DNA from: Brachynemurus nebulosus
Lineage: Eukaryota; Arthropoda; Insecta; Neuroptera; Myrmeleontidae
Assembly (NCBI GenBank): GCA_035578155.1
Contig: JAPWDM010000007.1
Span: 37,422,413 to 37,486,412, forward strand
Reading direction: 5' to 3'
Length of the DNA: 64,000 nucleotides
How positions within the stretch are numbered: the first letter of the stretch is position 1; each line of letters begins with the position of its first letter. Below are positions 46,429-58,042 of this stretch, in pieces. The notes beneath the pieces were generated by a model. The model had not been told where the DNA came from and ran no database searches. It saw only the letters and a program-made list of their open reading frames with translations. The translations under genes and the position numbers were made by a program.

Positions 46429-46560
46429 CAGTCGAACGAACGCTATTTCGTTGTGAACGTAGTCGACGTCCGTCTCGACGCTCATCGCACAAACGTATGT
46501 GTACGTTTTGTCTGCCATTTTTACTGTACGGTATATGTATATCCCTCGGGACCATCGACA
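46429..46560 (-). promoter_or_regulatory. CpG-rich patch with candidate first exon
   Basis: On the minus strand AAAAATGGCA starts a 30-codon frame (MADKTYTYVCAMSVETDV to FVRL) ending CTGG|GTAAGAATTG, a good splice donor at 46428. The patch (46130-46560) is the CpG-richest of the gene-free region, e.g. GTAGTCGACGTCCGTCTCGACG. If spliced directly to the bt acceptor at 29205 the frame stops at once (AC AAG TGT TGA), so it would be a leader exon with an upstream ORF, or belong to another gene. No domain is recognisable. Confidence 0.3.
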
Positions 46561-46599
46561 ACCTGATGTTTATCAATTTATTCAACCAAAAAAAAAAAC

Positions 46600-49354
46600 T
46601 GTTCTAATTTTCTTTTTTTAATTAAAATAAAACAACTGGAGTAATTATGTAACCGAAATTAATGAAGCCAATCCCACTGTGACTGCTAAAAATTTCAGTT
46701 AAGCACAATTAAATCCTTGGCAAAAGTCAGGGAAATTAAAATTAGGATAATCACGAATTAACCTTGTAAAGGCTATCGACTAGAGCGGATCGAAAAACAA
46801 TTATCTGGCCCCAAAAACATTATATATATTTAATTGTCTTAACCTCTACCTCTGTATTGCGTAATCAACTGAACTGTTAACGCAATTTTTTTTTTTTCGA
46901 AACAATTGTAACGCAATTGCAACGACATTGATGATTGTAAAATGACTTTGACAATGAGCCTGCAAGAGGACGCCCACTCGAAACTGACAATGTAGAAATA
47001 ATTAATAAGGTGCAAACGTAAAAAGAGACATGTAATTGTTGATTGATGAAGCGATTCGCAGTGTGTAGCTTTCAAAAAAATATTTTTTTTTTTTTTTATA
47101 AAAAATCTCAAAGTCACAACAAAATATTTAATTCAAAATTTATATTTTGTAAAATTACCTATGACAACAGAAATAAAAAGTAGTTTTTGCCAAAAATTAT
47201 TAAATTTTCTTTTTGGAAATGATAAAAAGGCGTTTTGTATTGATTTTGATTAATTGACCATTTCGTCAGTCGCGCAATTTATTTTCGTTTTTGAGAAAGT
47301 GTTAATATTTCGTAATCTTCTTCGGCTGGTGTTTTTAAGTCTGGTGAAATATTTTCGAGTACCGTAGGTACACATAACTTTACCATAATTTTCGATTCGA
47401 ATTTGAATAAAATGAAGAAATTAATTTAATTATATTTAATTATTTTAGTGAAATCAGCTGATAAAAATCTTTGATTTGACGCATAAATAAATTTTCCAAA
47501 AACTTAAATTACTAGTCGGAAAAAAAAACAAAAACAGTAGTAGCTAGAAATGTCAACGAATTTCTAACTTTACCAATCCATGTTTTTCAGTGAAATAACA
47601 AACATACTGTAAAATTGTTAAATCTTCCACTATTGTTGACACTGTTGTTAATTCCAAGTATATAATATCTAACAATGAAATGTAATAGATTCCAAACTTT
47701 TGACAGAATCTCCTTTTTACTGTTTGTACTAGGCGTCCATTGGTAATATTAGGAATTGTTAAAGGAATCTAACTTTTTCAAACCTGTAGTAAACATTACT
47801 TAAACGAATTATTCAATAAAGTGTAAAAAATTATTTCTAAATACTTATTTTTCATAGGATAAAATTACCTACGTAAGTTTTATAGCTTCTGAAATATCAA
47901 ACAAAGTTTGCACACTTTGTGGAAACCGGAATGTACCATATAAATTGAAAAAAGCTAATGATTTAAAAAAAAATTACGGCGGGTAACGTAATAAAAAATA
48001 AAGTTAGGTTCAGTTGGTAAAGTTAAGGCTTTTTACCGTAACAAAGTTACATCGTTTCTAGCTTTTACTGTTTTACTGATTAGTTCAACTGTGCGTACCA
48101 ATCCTTTTTTGGAATAGTTTGCCTTCTTGTGAATTAAATTTATTTTTAAATTGAAAGAATTGAAATTCACACTTTAATTGCAAGTTTTTAATTCATTTAT
48201 AAAACATTTTCCAAATAAACAAGTTTATAGCCTTTGAAAAATTCAAAAATGTCGTTCATAAAATCGTATAACTACTTTGTAATTAACTACACTTCCAAAA
48301 TTTAATTTATTAGGGAAATGTTAGTGAATATAAATTTTAATGTTTGATCGCCTATAAAATTCAATCAAAAATTTATGATTTTCAAACATATAAACAATAA
48401 AAATTCCATATTTTTCCTGGCGACAATTAATCTATTAGTTGTTTTTCAGTAGCCACTTTGGTGTAGCCACATCAAAAAATTAAATAAGACAGTTTTGAAA
48501 TTGTCTTAAATTCTGCTTCCCTATATAACTGCTTCCCTACATTTCGCTTAGCAAAACAGGTGGTTCGGTTTTATGCTGTGAATGGGAACCGCATAAAAAA
48601 AATGGCACAAAAAATATTCACAAACTTCATAAATATCGATAAAATTAAGTTCGTTTCAGAAAAACACTAAAATTGCTGTTGAAAGTTGTAAGATAGGTAA
48701 CAACTAAACCGGAAGTTCTGTCTGGTATAAATGAATGTTCTACAATTCTGCCACAAAATTTCCAAAAAAAAAAATATCCAATGTGCAAATAATTACGTAC
48801 ACAAAATTATGTAAAATATAAATAAACAAATTTTTCTAATCGATACATTTAAGTGATTTTGATTACCATTTGAAAAATTTGGCCGTTACGCTGTTCGTGA
48901 AACATATATTATGTATTTTTAGATTGTTGTGCAAATAATTCGATAAATGCGTGTTTCGTATACAACCCTGACCAATTGGTGATGATTGACAATCGAGTGA
49001 ATAATTGATTCGACAATCAAATCGGTCGGCCATCGATTCATGACTCGAAGGGCCAGGACAGGGACATCTTGAAATAGATTAGATTTTTTTTTATTATTGT
49101 CATATCAATGTTGCAATTTGATTTGATAAGTAATTTCAAGTACAGAGCTGGGTTAAAGGGTAAAAATAAACGCTCATTGAAAATTTTTGAATTTTTTTTT
49201 TACTAATATCAAAATAAACCAAGGATACCTTTCGAAAAATCAAAAAAAAACTTTAATTATAACTATTACCAGTAACTTTCTGTGATCTTATTGGTGAATT
49301 TTTAAGAAACTTTTCATTTTCCGGGGTTTTAAGAATTCTATACAGAGTTCGCTT
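46600..49354. other. Intergenic, no gene seen
   Basis: A+T-rich non-coding sequence; I recognise no element with both ends. Confidence 0.5.
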
Positions 49355-50284
49355 TTAATCCTAGAATCATACGTTGGTCTACGAGTCAAGTTAATCATAC
49401 AATGGCGTCATTTTGACGAATGGACTTTTTACGGGGAGTTTTAGAGTTTATTTGCAAAAAACATTTTTTTACATAACAATACTACAAAAGCGAACAAAAT
49501 ATTTAAAAAAATTGGATTTGGAAAAATTTCTTAATATAAATATTTATCAATTTTTTTAATCTTTTTATCAAAGCATATTTTCATTATAAAAATTAAAAAA
49601 TAGATAAATACATCAATTGTATCATAAAACATGTCTTTCAAATAATTAATTTATGAACTATTATGAGTCAGTGGACATGTGTGACTTTACAGAATGTGAA
49701 ATTTCTCAGTCATAAATATTCCTATAGATATGTAGTTATTTCCCCATTAGGCACATTTGTAAATTTTCTAAAATTTGTTAGTAATTTTTCGAATAAGATC
49801 TCAAAAAATAATAAAAATTAAAATATTTTCCACAAAATAAATTGTTAATCTTTTATTAAGTCATTCGAAACGCATTCTTTAGTTTTCGATACAATATATT
49901 AAAATTTCAGTATTATGTCGTCTCTATAAGTCAAACAGCTGTAATCATCTTTCACATTATCATAATCATTGAATAAATTAATTATAACATACATATCTTT
50001 AATAAATTTGAGAAAAATTAGGAAAACTTTTGTATGTGGAGTGTAAAATCTTGAAAAAAAAGCATCAGTTAATCATACATCGTCGTCCTTTTGACGCACA
50101 CTATTTCAGTATAAAAAAAAACGACAATAGCTATAAACAAAATTTATACGTCGTATGTGTTATAATAACAAATAAATTAGATAACAGAAGTTTCACCGCA
50201 AGCAGGCAACGACAAGTTCTAGTATTGGAGCAGGTAGAGAAGTTCGTTCGTCGTTTTGACGTGTACGTATGATTCTAGGGTTAA
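49355..50284. mobile_element. 930-bp piggyBac-like non-autonomous element
   Basis: Left end TTAATCCTAGAATCATACGT, right end (reverse complement) TTAACCCTAGAATCATACGT. The TTAA target and CCCTAGAA terminus are the hallmark of piggyBac. TGACG/GACGCAC-type motifs occur inside near 49415 and 50090. The internal 80-codon ORF has no transposase features. It interrupts a copy of a 168-bp repeat that is intact elsewhere in the window. Confidence 0.85.
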
Positions 50285-50385
50285 ACATTTTTCTAACGCT
50301 CAAAAAAGTGTCGATGTCTATCTGAAGTACATGGTATGAGAAGTGGTCGAAAAACGACATTTCATATTACACACTTAATTCACAA
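50281..50385. repeat. Partial copy of the 168-bp repeat
   Basis: TTAAACATTTTTCTAACGCT, AAAAAAGTGTCGATGTCTAT and AACGACATTTCATATTACAC match the units of the array at 56686-57188. The missing left part (ACAGAGTTCGCTTT) is on the other side of the piggyBac-like element. Confidence 0.7.
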
Positions 50386-51531
50386 AATTCAATTAGACCT
50401 GAGATTTTATCGGGTCGTGACTGAAAAAAAGTTACGAAACGCTACTCTAAAAAGTTTAATTTTTAAAACCTTTTGAAAACCCTTTTTTCTAGCAAGAAAG
50501 AGCCCGTGGACTAAGGTTTATATATTATTCAGTTGTCTCATACATTATCTGCGAAATTCAATCCAATGTTTGTTTAACATATGCACACATACGCACGATA
50601 TCAAATTGTTTTTTATCATTACTTCTCGCTTATAATTACACATACTTAATGGATAATTGAATCTCTGTGGAAATAAGTGCCAAAATCCCACAACACAATT
50701 TATTATTCTATTTTAATTAGTATAAAAAAAATATTTTCATAAAAAAATCCATATATTTATGGTTTTCATATCCACCTTTGTGATTCATAATAAATAATAA
50801 AAGAAATAAATAAACATAAATATTACGTTCGTAAAAGTTGCCAAAGTTTTCAAATAATGAATACGAATTTCATAATTTCATTCGAAAAGAAAATATGATT
50901 CCAGAAATAATTTCAACATTTAATATTAATTTCATTTCGCCATCTTGAAAAAAGTTTGAGGTTAAGTAATTCAAAATAATAAAACCCAAGTTTCCCCAAA
51001 TGATTTCTTTTAAAATTAATTTTATATTATACGTCGACTAGATGCCAGATTTTGTATTAATAGAAAATAAACGAATTTTTTTTGTAAATTTTAATTTGCC
51101 TCTTGTTAAAAATAACAGTGACTAGATTTTTTTTGTGTTTACTATTATGAAAATGAATCATTCTCCACGAAAAATTGCTTCCAACCCTTTCAACAAAGAT
51201 ATTTTTCAAACAAACAAAATGAAGAATAACATCCTGTTATTATTTTGGCTATCCACACATTTAGAATTCTCTGTTACTGAAACCATTGAAATCAATAAAT
51301 ATTAATATATCGAATCAAAAAACTAAATAGTTAAAATTATTTATCAAAAAAAAATATAGTCTAAAAAAAAAGTTTTTCATTTTTTAATAAATTTTTCTGT
51401 TCATAATCATAGATTTTTCACCAAAAAGTTTCAAGTAAAAGTTGTAGATATTCATATTATTTACAAAAAAAGGTCTTTACAAAATTTTTGTCAGGCTCAT
51501 CCGGTTATAGAAATAATCAAGTGTTTATTTT
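50386..51531. other. Intergenic, no gene seen
   Basis: A+T-rich DNA with only short chance frames. Confidence 0.5.
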
Positions 51532-52371
51532 CAGGGCTGGGAACTATTTAAAATGATTTCATTTTAAATATGTATTTAAAATACAAAATGACATTTTGCA
51601 TTTTCTATTTTAAATAAGTTCGGTCAAACCATTTTTCATTTTGTATTTAAAATGGAAATTTGAATCCATTTTGCATTTAAAATGAAAATGCATGTATACT
51701 TAAATTTATGTGTATATTATATGACACTTATGACTCATATTTTAATCATAGAACTCGAATTGAACGTAGTCTAACAAATTGTGTTAAATGTGAGTCGATT
51801 TAATTGACTCAAATTTTTTTATAATTCGAGTTTCAATGTCATTTGAGTTACTAGAGCTGCAGTTCTCTCAAGTCAAATTTTTCTGATTCAAATCGTGTGC
51901 TATTATTTTTAAGACACATCGATAAGAAGTGTTTTAGTATTTCGAGTCGATGATTTTCATAACTTAGAAGCCGCAGTAATAGCGTAGTCACGGTTTGACT
52001 ATGTCAAGTCTGAATTAAATTTTACAATATTTTTGAGTAACAATATTTCAAGAGTTAAATTTTGTTTTCATATCATGCAAACTTTATAAAATTTTCTCAA
52101 AAGACTGGGCTACCATTATTTAATTTCAATACGTTTGACACTTTTTTAACTTTTTTTTACTAATATAAAAAACAATAAAAGATTTATAGTATAAAAAAGT
52201 AAAAAAAATCATTTTGCATTTTATAATCCATTTTAAATAGCTATTTTCCATTTTCTATTTTAAATATGTTCAGCAAAACCATTTTCCATTTTGTATTTTA
52301 AATGCATTTTTGGAAACCATTTTCCATTTTCTATTTTAAATGGTTTCTATGAACCATTTTTCTCAGCCCTG
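51532..52371. mobile_element. 840-bp hAT-like MITE with ATTTTAAAT-rich interior
   Basis: Termini CAGGGCTGGGAA ... TTCTCAGCCCTG, flanked by TTTATTTT (51524-51531) and ATTATTTT (52372-52379), an 8-bp target duplication with one mismatch. Both ends carry many copies of CATTTTAAAT/ATTTAAAATG/CCATTTTNNATTTTAAAT in alternating orientation. No transposase. Confidence 0.8.
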
Positions 52372-53515
52372 ATTATTTTTCACCTTCAGTTCGGGTTGAC
52401 GATCGACCTACAACACACTCAGTCTCGAATGTAAAACTAAATTTTCCAAAAAAAAAAAATCGCTGCCTACTCGAAATGCACGATTGAGCATTAAAAAACG
52501 ACCTTTGAAATTTCTTTGGGTAATTAATTAGATAATTAAATTCGACAGAAAATCAAGCGCAGATAAACGCAAAAATGCATTTTAAAATGGATCGGTCGAT
52601 ATCTGTCAAATTTATGTACATATCTCATGAACCGTAAGTTAGTGAGTTGATTTATTTTAGCCACTGCACTTGCTCAAACGAAGCAAAGTATCCTCATTTT
52701 AGGAAGCTGGTTTCATATCCAGGCTGCCCCGTTAATATACCTATGTCCGTTCTGTAATTCGGCATTTATGATCCGGAAAAAAACATTTTATGCCCACATA
52801 AACTTTTCACAAAGAATACACATTGAAATATATCAATTACAATAACATTCCCTTTAAAAATAATTTTCTAATTATATATTTTGAAATTATATTTATAAAT
52901 AAGTTTATTTTGTTGTCAATAAATAATCTAAAAATACAACAATCAATATCAGTTTATAATTGAGCCATAAAATTGTTGGAGTGAGAATCATTTTTCGAAA
53001 AGCATATTTCATTGGTGACTAATAAATTCAAATCGTCAATCATAACAAAAATAACAGTAAAATTTCTAGATAAAATAATTCATAGACTAAGCAAATGTAA
53101 GTGTAGATTTATGGCACCCACACAAAATGCATTTCAGTTGCACAAAAAAAGTCATTCGATTGCATAATTGCATTCTTATTGTTTGAACACACAGTATTGG
53201 ATGAAGTTATTATCACTCGTGTAAGTACAATCGAGCAAATGGAGAATTTGTGCCAGGATGCGTGGCAAAAAGGGCGCAATGCCAGAAGATTGAAAGGAAA
53301 AAACAAATTGTCAATGGAAGGTGGCACACAACTACTTCGTATCTGCATGTAACAAACTTTTATCCAGTGTTTAAAAAGTGATTTTGTGCTTAAACTCCGT
53401 CTTATCTTAAAGGACAAGTCCGGGTAAGGTCCATTTTTCGCCCATCAATATATGGATGTGAAATGTGATTGTATTTTCTATTACCAAAACCAAGACCAAG
53501 ATTCTTAATGCAAGA

Positions 53516-53559
53516 ACAAGACCAAGACCAAGACTGCCAAGTCTTGGTCTTGGTCTTGT
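53516..53559. repeat. Perfect 20-bp-stem hairpin
   Basis: ACAAGACCAAGACCAAGACT, loop GCCA, AGTCTTGGTCTTGGTCTTGT. The arms are themselves (CAAGAC)n repeats. Confidence 0.9.
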
Positions 53560-53568
53560 ATTAGCTCA

Positions 53569-53655
53569 TCACTATCTATTGTACTTATCCCTGGCAGTAA
53601 AAAGTCCCGCATTTTGAGACAAAAAAATTTTCCATATGGTTTGTTTAAAATGGTT
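53569..53655 (-). repeat. Segment shared with the pogo-like element at 58.6 kb
   Basis: Reverse complement AAACAAACCATATGGAAAA, TTTTTTGTCTCAAAATGC, TACTGCCA..GATAAGTACA, ATAGATA matches 58624-58704 on the plus strand over about 85 bp. Confidence 0.7.
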
Positions 53656-53801
53656 AAGCATATAAAAAATATACAATAACTTCTAATAATAAATAATATT
53701 AAAACTGTAATTTGAGAGTCCACTATTTTTTAAACTTTTTTTATCGATATCTTGAGAATATTGACAAGTAAGAATAACATGTGTAAATAAATCAGTACCC
53801 G

Positions 53802-53842
53802 TCTAATTAAAAACTCAACAGTTAGTTGAGTTTTTAATTAGA
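53802..53842. repeat. Perfect 18-bp-stem hairpin
   Basis: TCTAATTAAAAACTCAAC, loop AGTTA, GTTGAGTTTTTAATTAGA. A second small hairpin, ATGATGTAG ... CTACATCAT, follows at 53873-53904. Confidence 0.88.
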
Positions 53843-53968
53843 TTAGATTTAGATTAGTTTTTAATTAGATTTATGATGTAGTAAATATTATTTTGCTACA
53901 TCATAAAGTTTCTCAGTGTAAGTTAAAGTTAATGCTTTTGGATTGGTTTTATCCAATCAATAACAATA

Positions 53969-54040
53969 TGGTTCGGTTAGGTTAGGTTACGTTTCGTTTA
54001 GGTTACGTTTCGTTTAGTTTTCGATTCGGTTAGATTAGGT
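53969..54040. repeat. Degenerate (TTAGG/TTACG)n tract
   Basis: GGTTCGGTTAGGTTAGGTTA, CGTTTCGTTTAGGTTACG. It resembles the insect telomere unit TTAGG but is short and degenerate. Confidence 0.5.
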
Positions 54041-56685
54041 CATACTTCAGAAAAACCCTTTCTTAAACTAAATATTATAAAAAAATGCTTAAGAGGTTTC
54101 AGGTACGCTTTAGTTTATTGGCAGTTAATCCCATTGAAAATACCAAAGACGTCTACTAAAGGAAGAAGATTCTTTACCATGTACTTGAAAATTTATCCGC
54201 GAAAATGTGCAAAAATGGCTAATTTGTTTTAAATAATAATGTCTTTCTTATGACCTACAAAAACTTTCAATCTTTGAGCGATAATCGATGAAATCATTCA
54301 AATAAAAAAGCTGTTAGAGTGTTGCTTGTTAGTAGAATCGCTCCAGGCCACAATGAATCTAGTTACGTCACTAATTACTGCAACCTTAAGCATCCATCTC
54401 ATCGAAAAATTTAAAATTCACCTAAGGACAACAGATTCACCTGATGTGGCTCGGAATTCTTCGGAAGTCCCACGATATATGTAGACAGTACGACGGTATT
54501 CTTGTGGTAACGTCTAATGAGAAATAATCGAACCTGGAACGCTGATGTTTTGAAACCGGTTTTTGTGAGTGTCCTTCAAACAAAGACACCATATATGATT
54601 TAAATGATGCAAAACAAGATAGTATATTATATAGAGTATGATTAATAATTGTTATGATTCTAAATGCCAATAAATTCGTTTACGCTGATTCAATATAAAT
54701 CATTGATTTTTTTCAGCAGATTTATATATTCATAAATAAATCACAGAAATTCGTGACATTCGGTGATAAAAAAAAATTATCGTGAATTTGAAATAAATTC
54801 GCTTTTCAAAAGCAAACATTTTCTGGCATCTTGACCACTATGTGTGTGTATTTGTATATACAATATATCTAAAATTATAACACTTGAGACAAATTCTCCT
54901 ATCCGATGTTGCATAACTTTTATACATATCTCGGTGTCATATCAGGTAAAATATATAGGGGTGGAAAAAATTATGGTCTATCGGTAATTTGATATGGACC
55001 AGTTCCTGGCGGTACCTGAATTTTACTCTGTGTCCTGAAATGTAATTACATTATTTTTACTGTCACTTCCGCCCATTCCCGGGTTATAAAAATTCTTTAG
55101 TTTTTTTTCTGCTCGTCAGTTATTTGAGGAAAATGGATTTTTGAGGTAAGGGTACTTGAGTCAAAACGCGCCAGAAAGTAAAAATTTAAGTTACGCCTCT
55201 GCTAATATACCATGTGAGTTTTTTGAGAGTTGCCATTTCTATTACAACCAAATTTTTATGATAGAAATGGTACTGGAAAAGGTTCTTTTCTTGGATGTAA
55301 TGGAAATGTAACCAAGAAAAACACTATCGGTTGAAGTAGCCGCAAGTACATATGCATATTTTTACCGCCTAACTTATAAATTAAAGAAAAATTAGAAAAT
55401 TAAACTTGGATAAAAAAAATCTTTTTGCTCATTTATGTTGTTAATTGCATTAGATCAGTTTTATCGAAAAATTAATATATAGTCGCATTTAAAAATCTAT
55501 AAGTTTGTATCATAGCTCAAAAAGTTTCGAATTTCGTGCCTTTATCAACGAAAGCACCTACTATTTTCTCTCATCAAAATGGCAAAATTTCATCGCTGCA
55601 CGGCAAAACATTGAACCGCATTAAATATGCGTGAAAAGTTAGTTTTGGCCTTTCATGCGAAAGTTAGCTTCCGTTTGATTATTTGTGCCAGAAATATGAA
55701 GGTCAATATCGAAAACCTAGGATTATTTTTATTATTTAAATTACATTTCTTGGAGCATTGAAAATTTTAATGTACTTGGTGACGTCATTAAGCTTAAAAT
55801 TTTGTTTTACCAAATCAATCGTTAGTTTAACAATTAAGGATAGACTTTTTGGTGCAGCATGGGTAATTTCGTAGCGAAATTATCATTTTTACTATCAAAG
55901 TAGTAAACTCCCTCCAAGAAATATGATCTATCTATGCAAATAATTTTATATTTTTAGTTATGATAAAAATAAAAGAACGCCATTAAAATCATACTGTCTA
56001 TGAAGTTTGTCTTTTAAATTTAAACTATTCGGTGACGAGTTAGCTTTCGAGTAATTAACTCATCATCAGATAAAACACAATTGAAGAGTTCCTTTTCACA
56101 GTACCTAAATTGTTCTCATATTTTGTAATATGGATTTTCACAAAGTAAATTTTTCAACGGGGTGTTTGTAAGTATAAGTTTCGAATACCCAATAGTTTCG
56201 ATTAAGGTTAGGGATTTCAAATTACATTAATATCTTTTTTGTGTGATTTTTTGAGGGAAATACTGTATTTCTTTACTCGAACCACTGTTTTAAGACTGTA
56301 CGCTATAATTAAAAGCAGGTACGTCAAAAAAAAAAAAATTGCATATATTGTATAAGTAAATGACAATATTAAACGGTAAACTTTTATTATGAGAACTTTT
56401 CGAAAAAACAGCTGAAACATATTTTTAGATTGGACGGCGACGGAACACAAAATATTAATCATGTAGTAATAAGTAGTAATGAGACAGTTTGACTTATTCT
56501 TATTAGCAAATCATTTTAGTCAAAGAAATAACCAATTTCAACTCATTATTCTGTTGTTTTTTGTCCCTTATTATTTATAAGTGAAAGCGATTCTACAATA
56601 ATTATGTTGTAAACTTTTATTTAGGGTTGCAAAAATCATGAGTGTAAATTAATTCCGACCTACAAAAATTCAATTTTAAATTATG
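54041..56685. other. Intergenic, no gene seen
   Basis: A+T-rich. Contains a single arm (56014-56099, GAGTTAGCTTTCGAGTAATTAACTCATCATCAG) of the fold-back family seen at 30206-30405. Nothing else resolved. Confidence 0.5.
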
Positions 56686-57188
56686 AATTGCTTTTAAACA
56701 TTTCTCTAATGCTTTAAAACGTGTCGACATTTGTCTTAATTACATGATCGGCCAAATGGTCGCAAAACGACATTTCATATTACACGAACTAATGTTATTC
56801 CAAATAATGGCGGAAATGATTCCTGGTTGCAAGAAATCTATTCAGGTTGAAGAATTACTTTTAAACATTTCTCTAATGCTTAAAAAAGTGTCGATATTTG
56901 TCTGAATTCCATGGTCGACTAGGTGGTCGCAAAGCGACATTTCATATTACACGACCAAATGTTATTCCAAATAATGGCGGAAATGATTCCAAACTACAAG
57001 AAATTTATTCAGAGTTAAAGAATTGCTTTTAAACATTTCTCTAATACTTAAAAAAGTTTCGATATCTGATCTGAATTACACGATTGGCCAAGTGGTCGCA
57101 AAACGACATTTCATATTACACGACCTAATTTTATTCCAAATAATGGCGAAAATGATTCCAGGCTACAAGAAATGGATTCAGAATTAAA
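56686..57188. repeat. Tandem array, three copies of a 168-bp unit
   Basis: Units start AATTGCTTTTAAACATTTCT at 56686, 56853 and 57021. Each contains GGTCGCAAA.CGACATTTCA, TTCCAAATAATGGCG and ACAAGAAAT.TATTCAG. Copies are about 85-90% alike by eye. A fourth, interrupted copy is at 49.3/50.3 kb. Confidence 0.85.
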
Positions 57189-57215
57189 GATACTTTGACT
57201 AGGCCTAGCCATTTG

Positions 57216-57532
57216 CAGTGTTGCCAACTTAGTGGTTTTACCACTAAAACTAGTGGTTTTGAACGTCCCACAGTGGGGAAAATTTTCTTCTAGTGGTTTG
57301 TGGTTTTCAGCGTTACCATCTTAGTGATTTTACCACTAAAACTGCTGGCTATTTCATTATTAATTTATATAATATTGTTCTAATTTTCTATTTTGTTATA
57401 ATTAAATTATAAAAGTTTTTTGTCGTTTTTTTTTTTTTGCTTGTCGATGAAGAGCTGCTGGTTTTTGGTGGTTTTTTTAACGGTTTCAAAGTCGAATCTA
57501 GTGGTCTCCGGAAAAAAAAGTTGGCAAAACTG
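57216..57532. mobile_element. 317-bp hAT-like MITE with exact 8-bp target duplication
   Basis: Termini CAGTGTTGCCAACTT ... AAGTTGGCAAAACTG (13 of 15 inverted matches). Exact GCCATTTG flanks at 57208-57215 and 57533-57540. Interior repeats TAGTGGTTTTACCACTAAAACT. Confidence 0.9.
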
Positions 57533-57540
57533 GCCATTTG

Positions 57541-58042
57541 TCTCATTTGTCTATGCGATGATTCGGCCCTGCGTGGGTCGTCTAAAATCGCATAACTTTT
57601 TTTATCTTTCCAGCCGTTTTCGAGATATAATTGGTAAAAATGTTGTGAAACGCCCCGTACATAAATAATGAAAAATCAGGCTAATTTTTCGCGGCTACCA
57701 CCCCCTAAAAAATGTTCTCTTGAGCTTGGACCCGTAATCTTCAAAAATATATTAAATTTAAAACATTATTTTTCAATTAAAAAATAAATAATACTAAGCG
57801 AATAGTAAAAAAAACAGAGAGATAAAAAAAAGTTAAATGTGTAATCGTGTCTAGTTTGATTCAGAAATTGTTTGCTTCAAATATAACTAATTTCATTTGT
57901 TTGAATTAACACAGCTTTGTCAAGGTTAGTTGTATTTAAATACACAGGTGTATTGGCAACTAAACATCATTTGCGATTCCTCTAATTCTTTTTGTCAGTG
58001 TTAAACAATCAGTGGTCACTGAGTCACTGTCGAATATCATAA
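57541..58042. other. Intergenic, probable transposon relic
   Basis: ATTCGGCCCTGCGTGGGTCG ... GAAACGCCCCGTACATAA looks like the tail of an old element, but no partner terminus is visible. No gene seen. Confidence 0.35.

Noticed and set aside
57420..57668. 82-codon plus-strand ORF
   Set aside because: Spans the end of a hAT MITE and flanking relic sequence.
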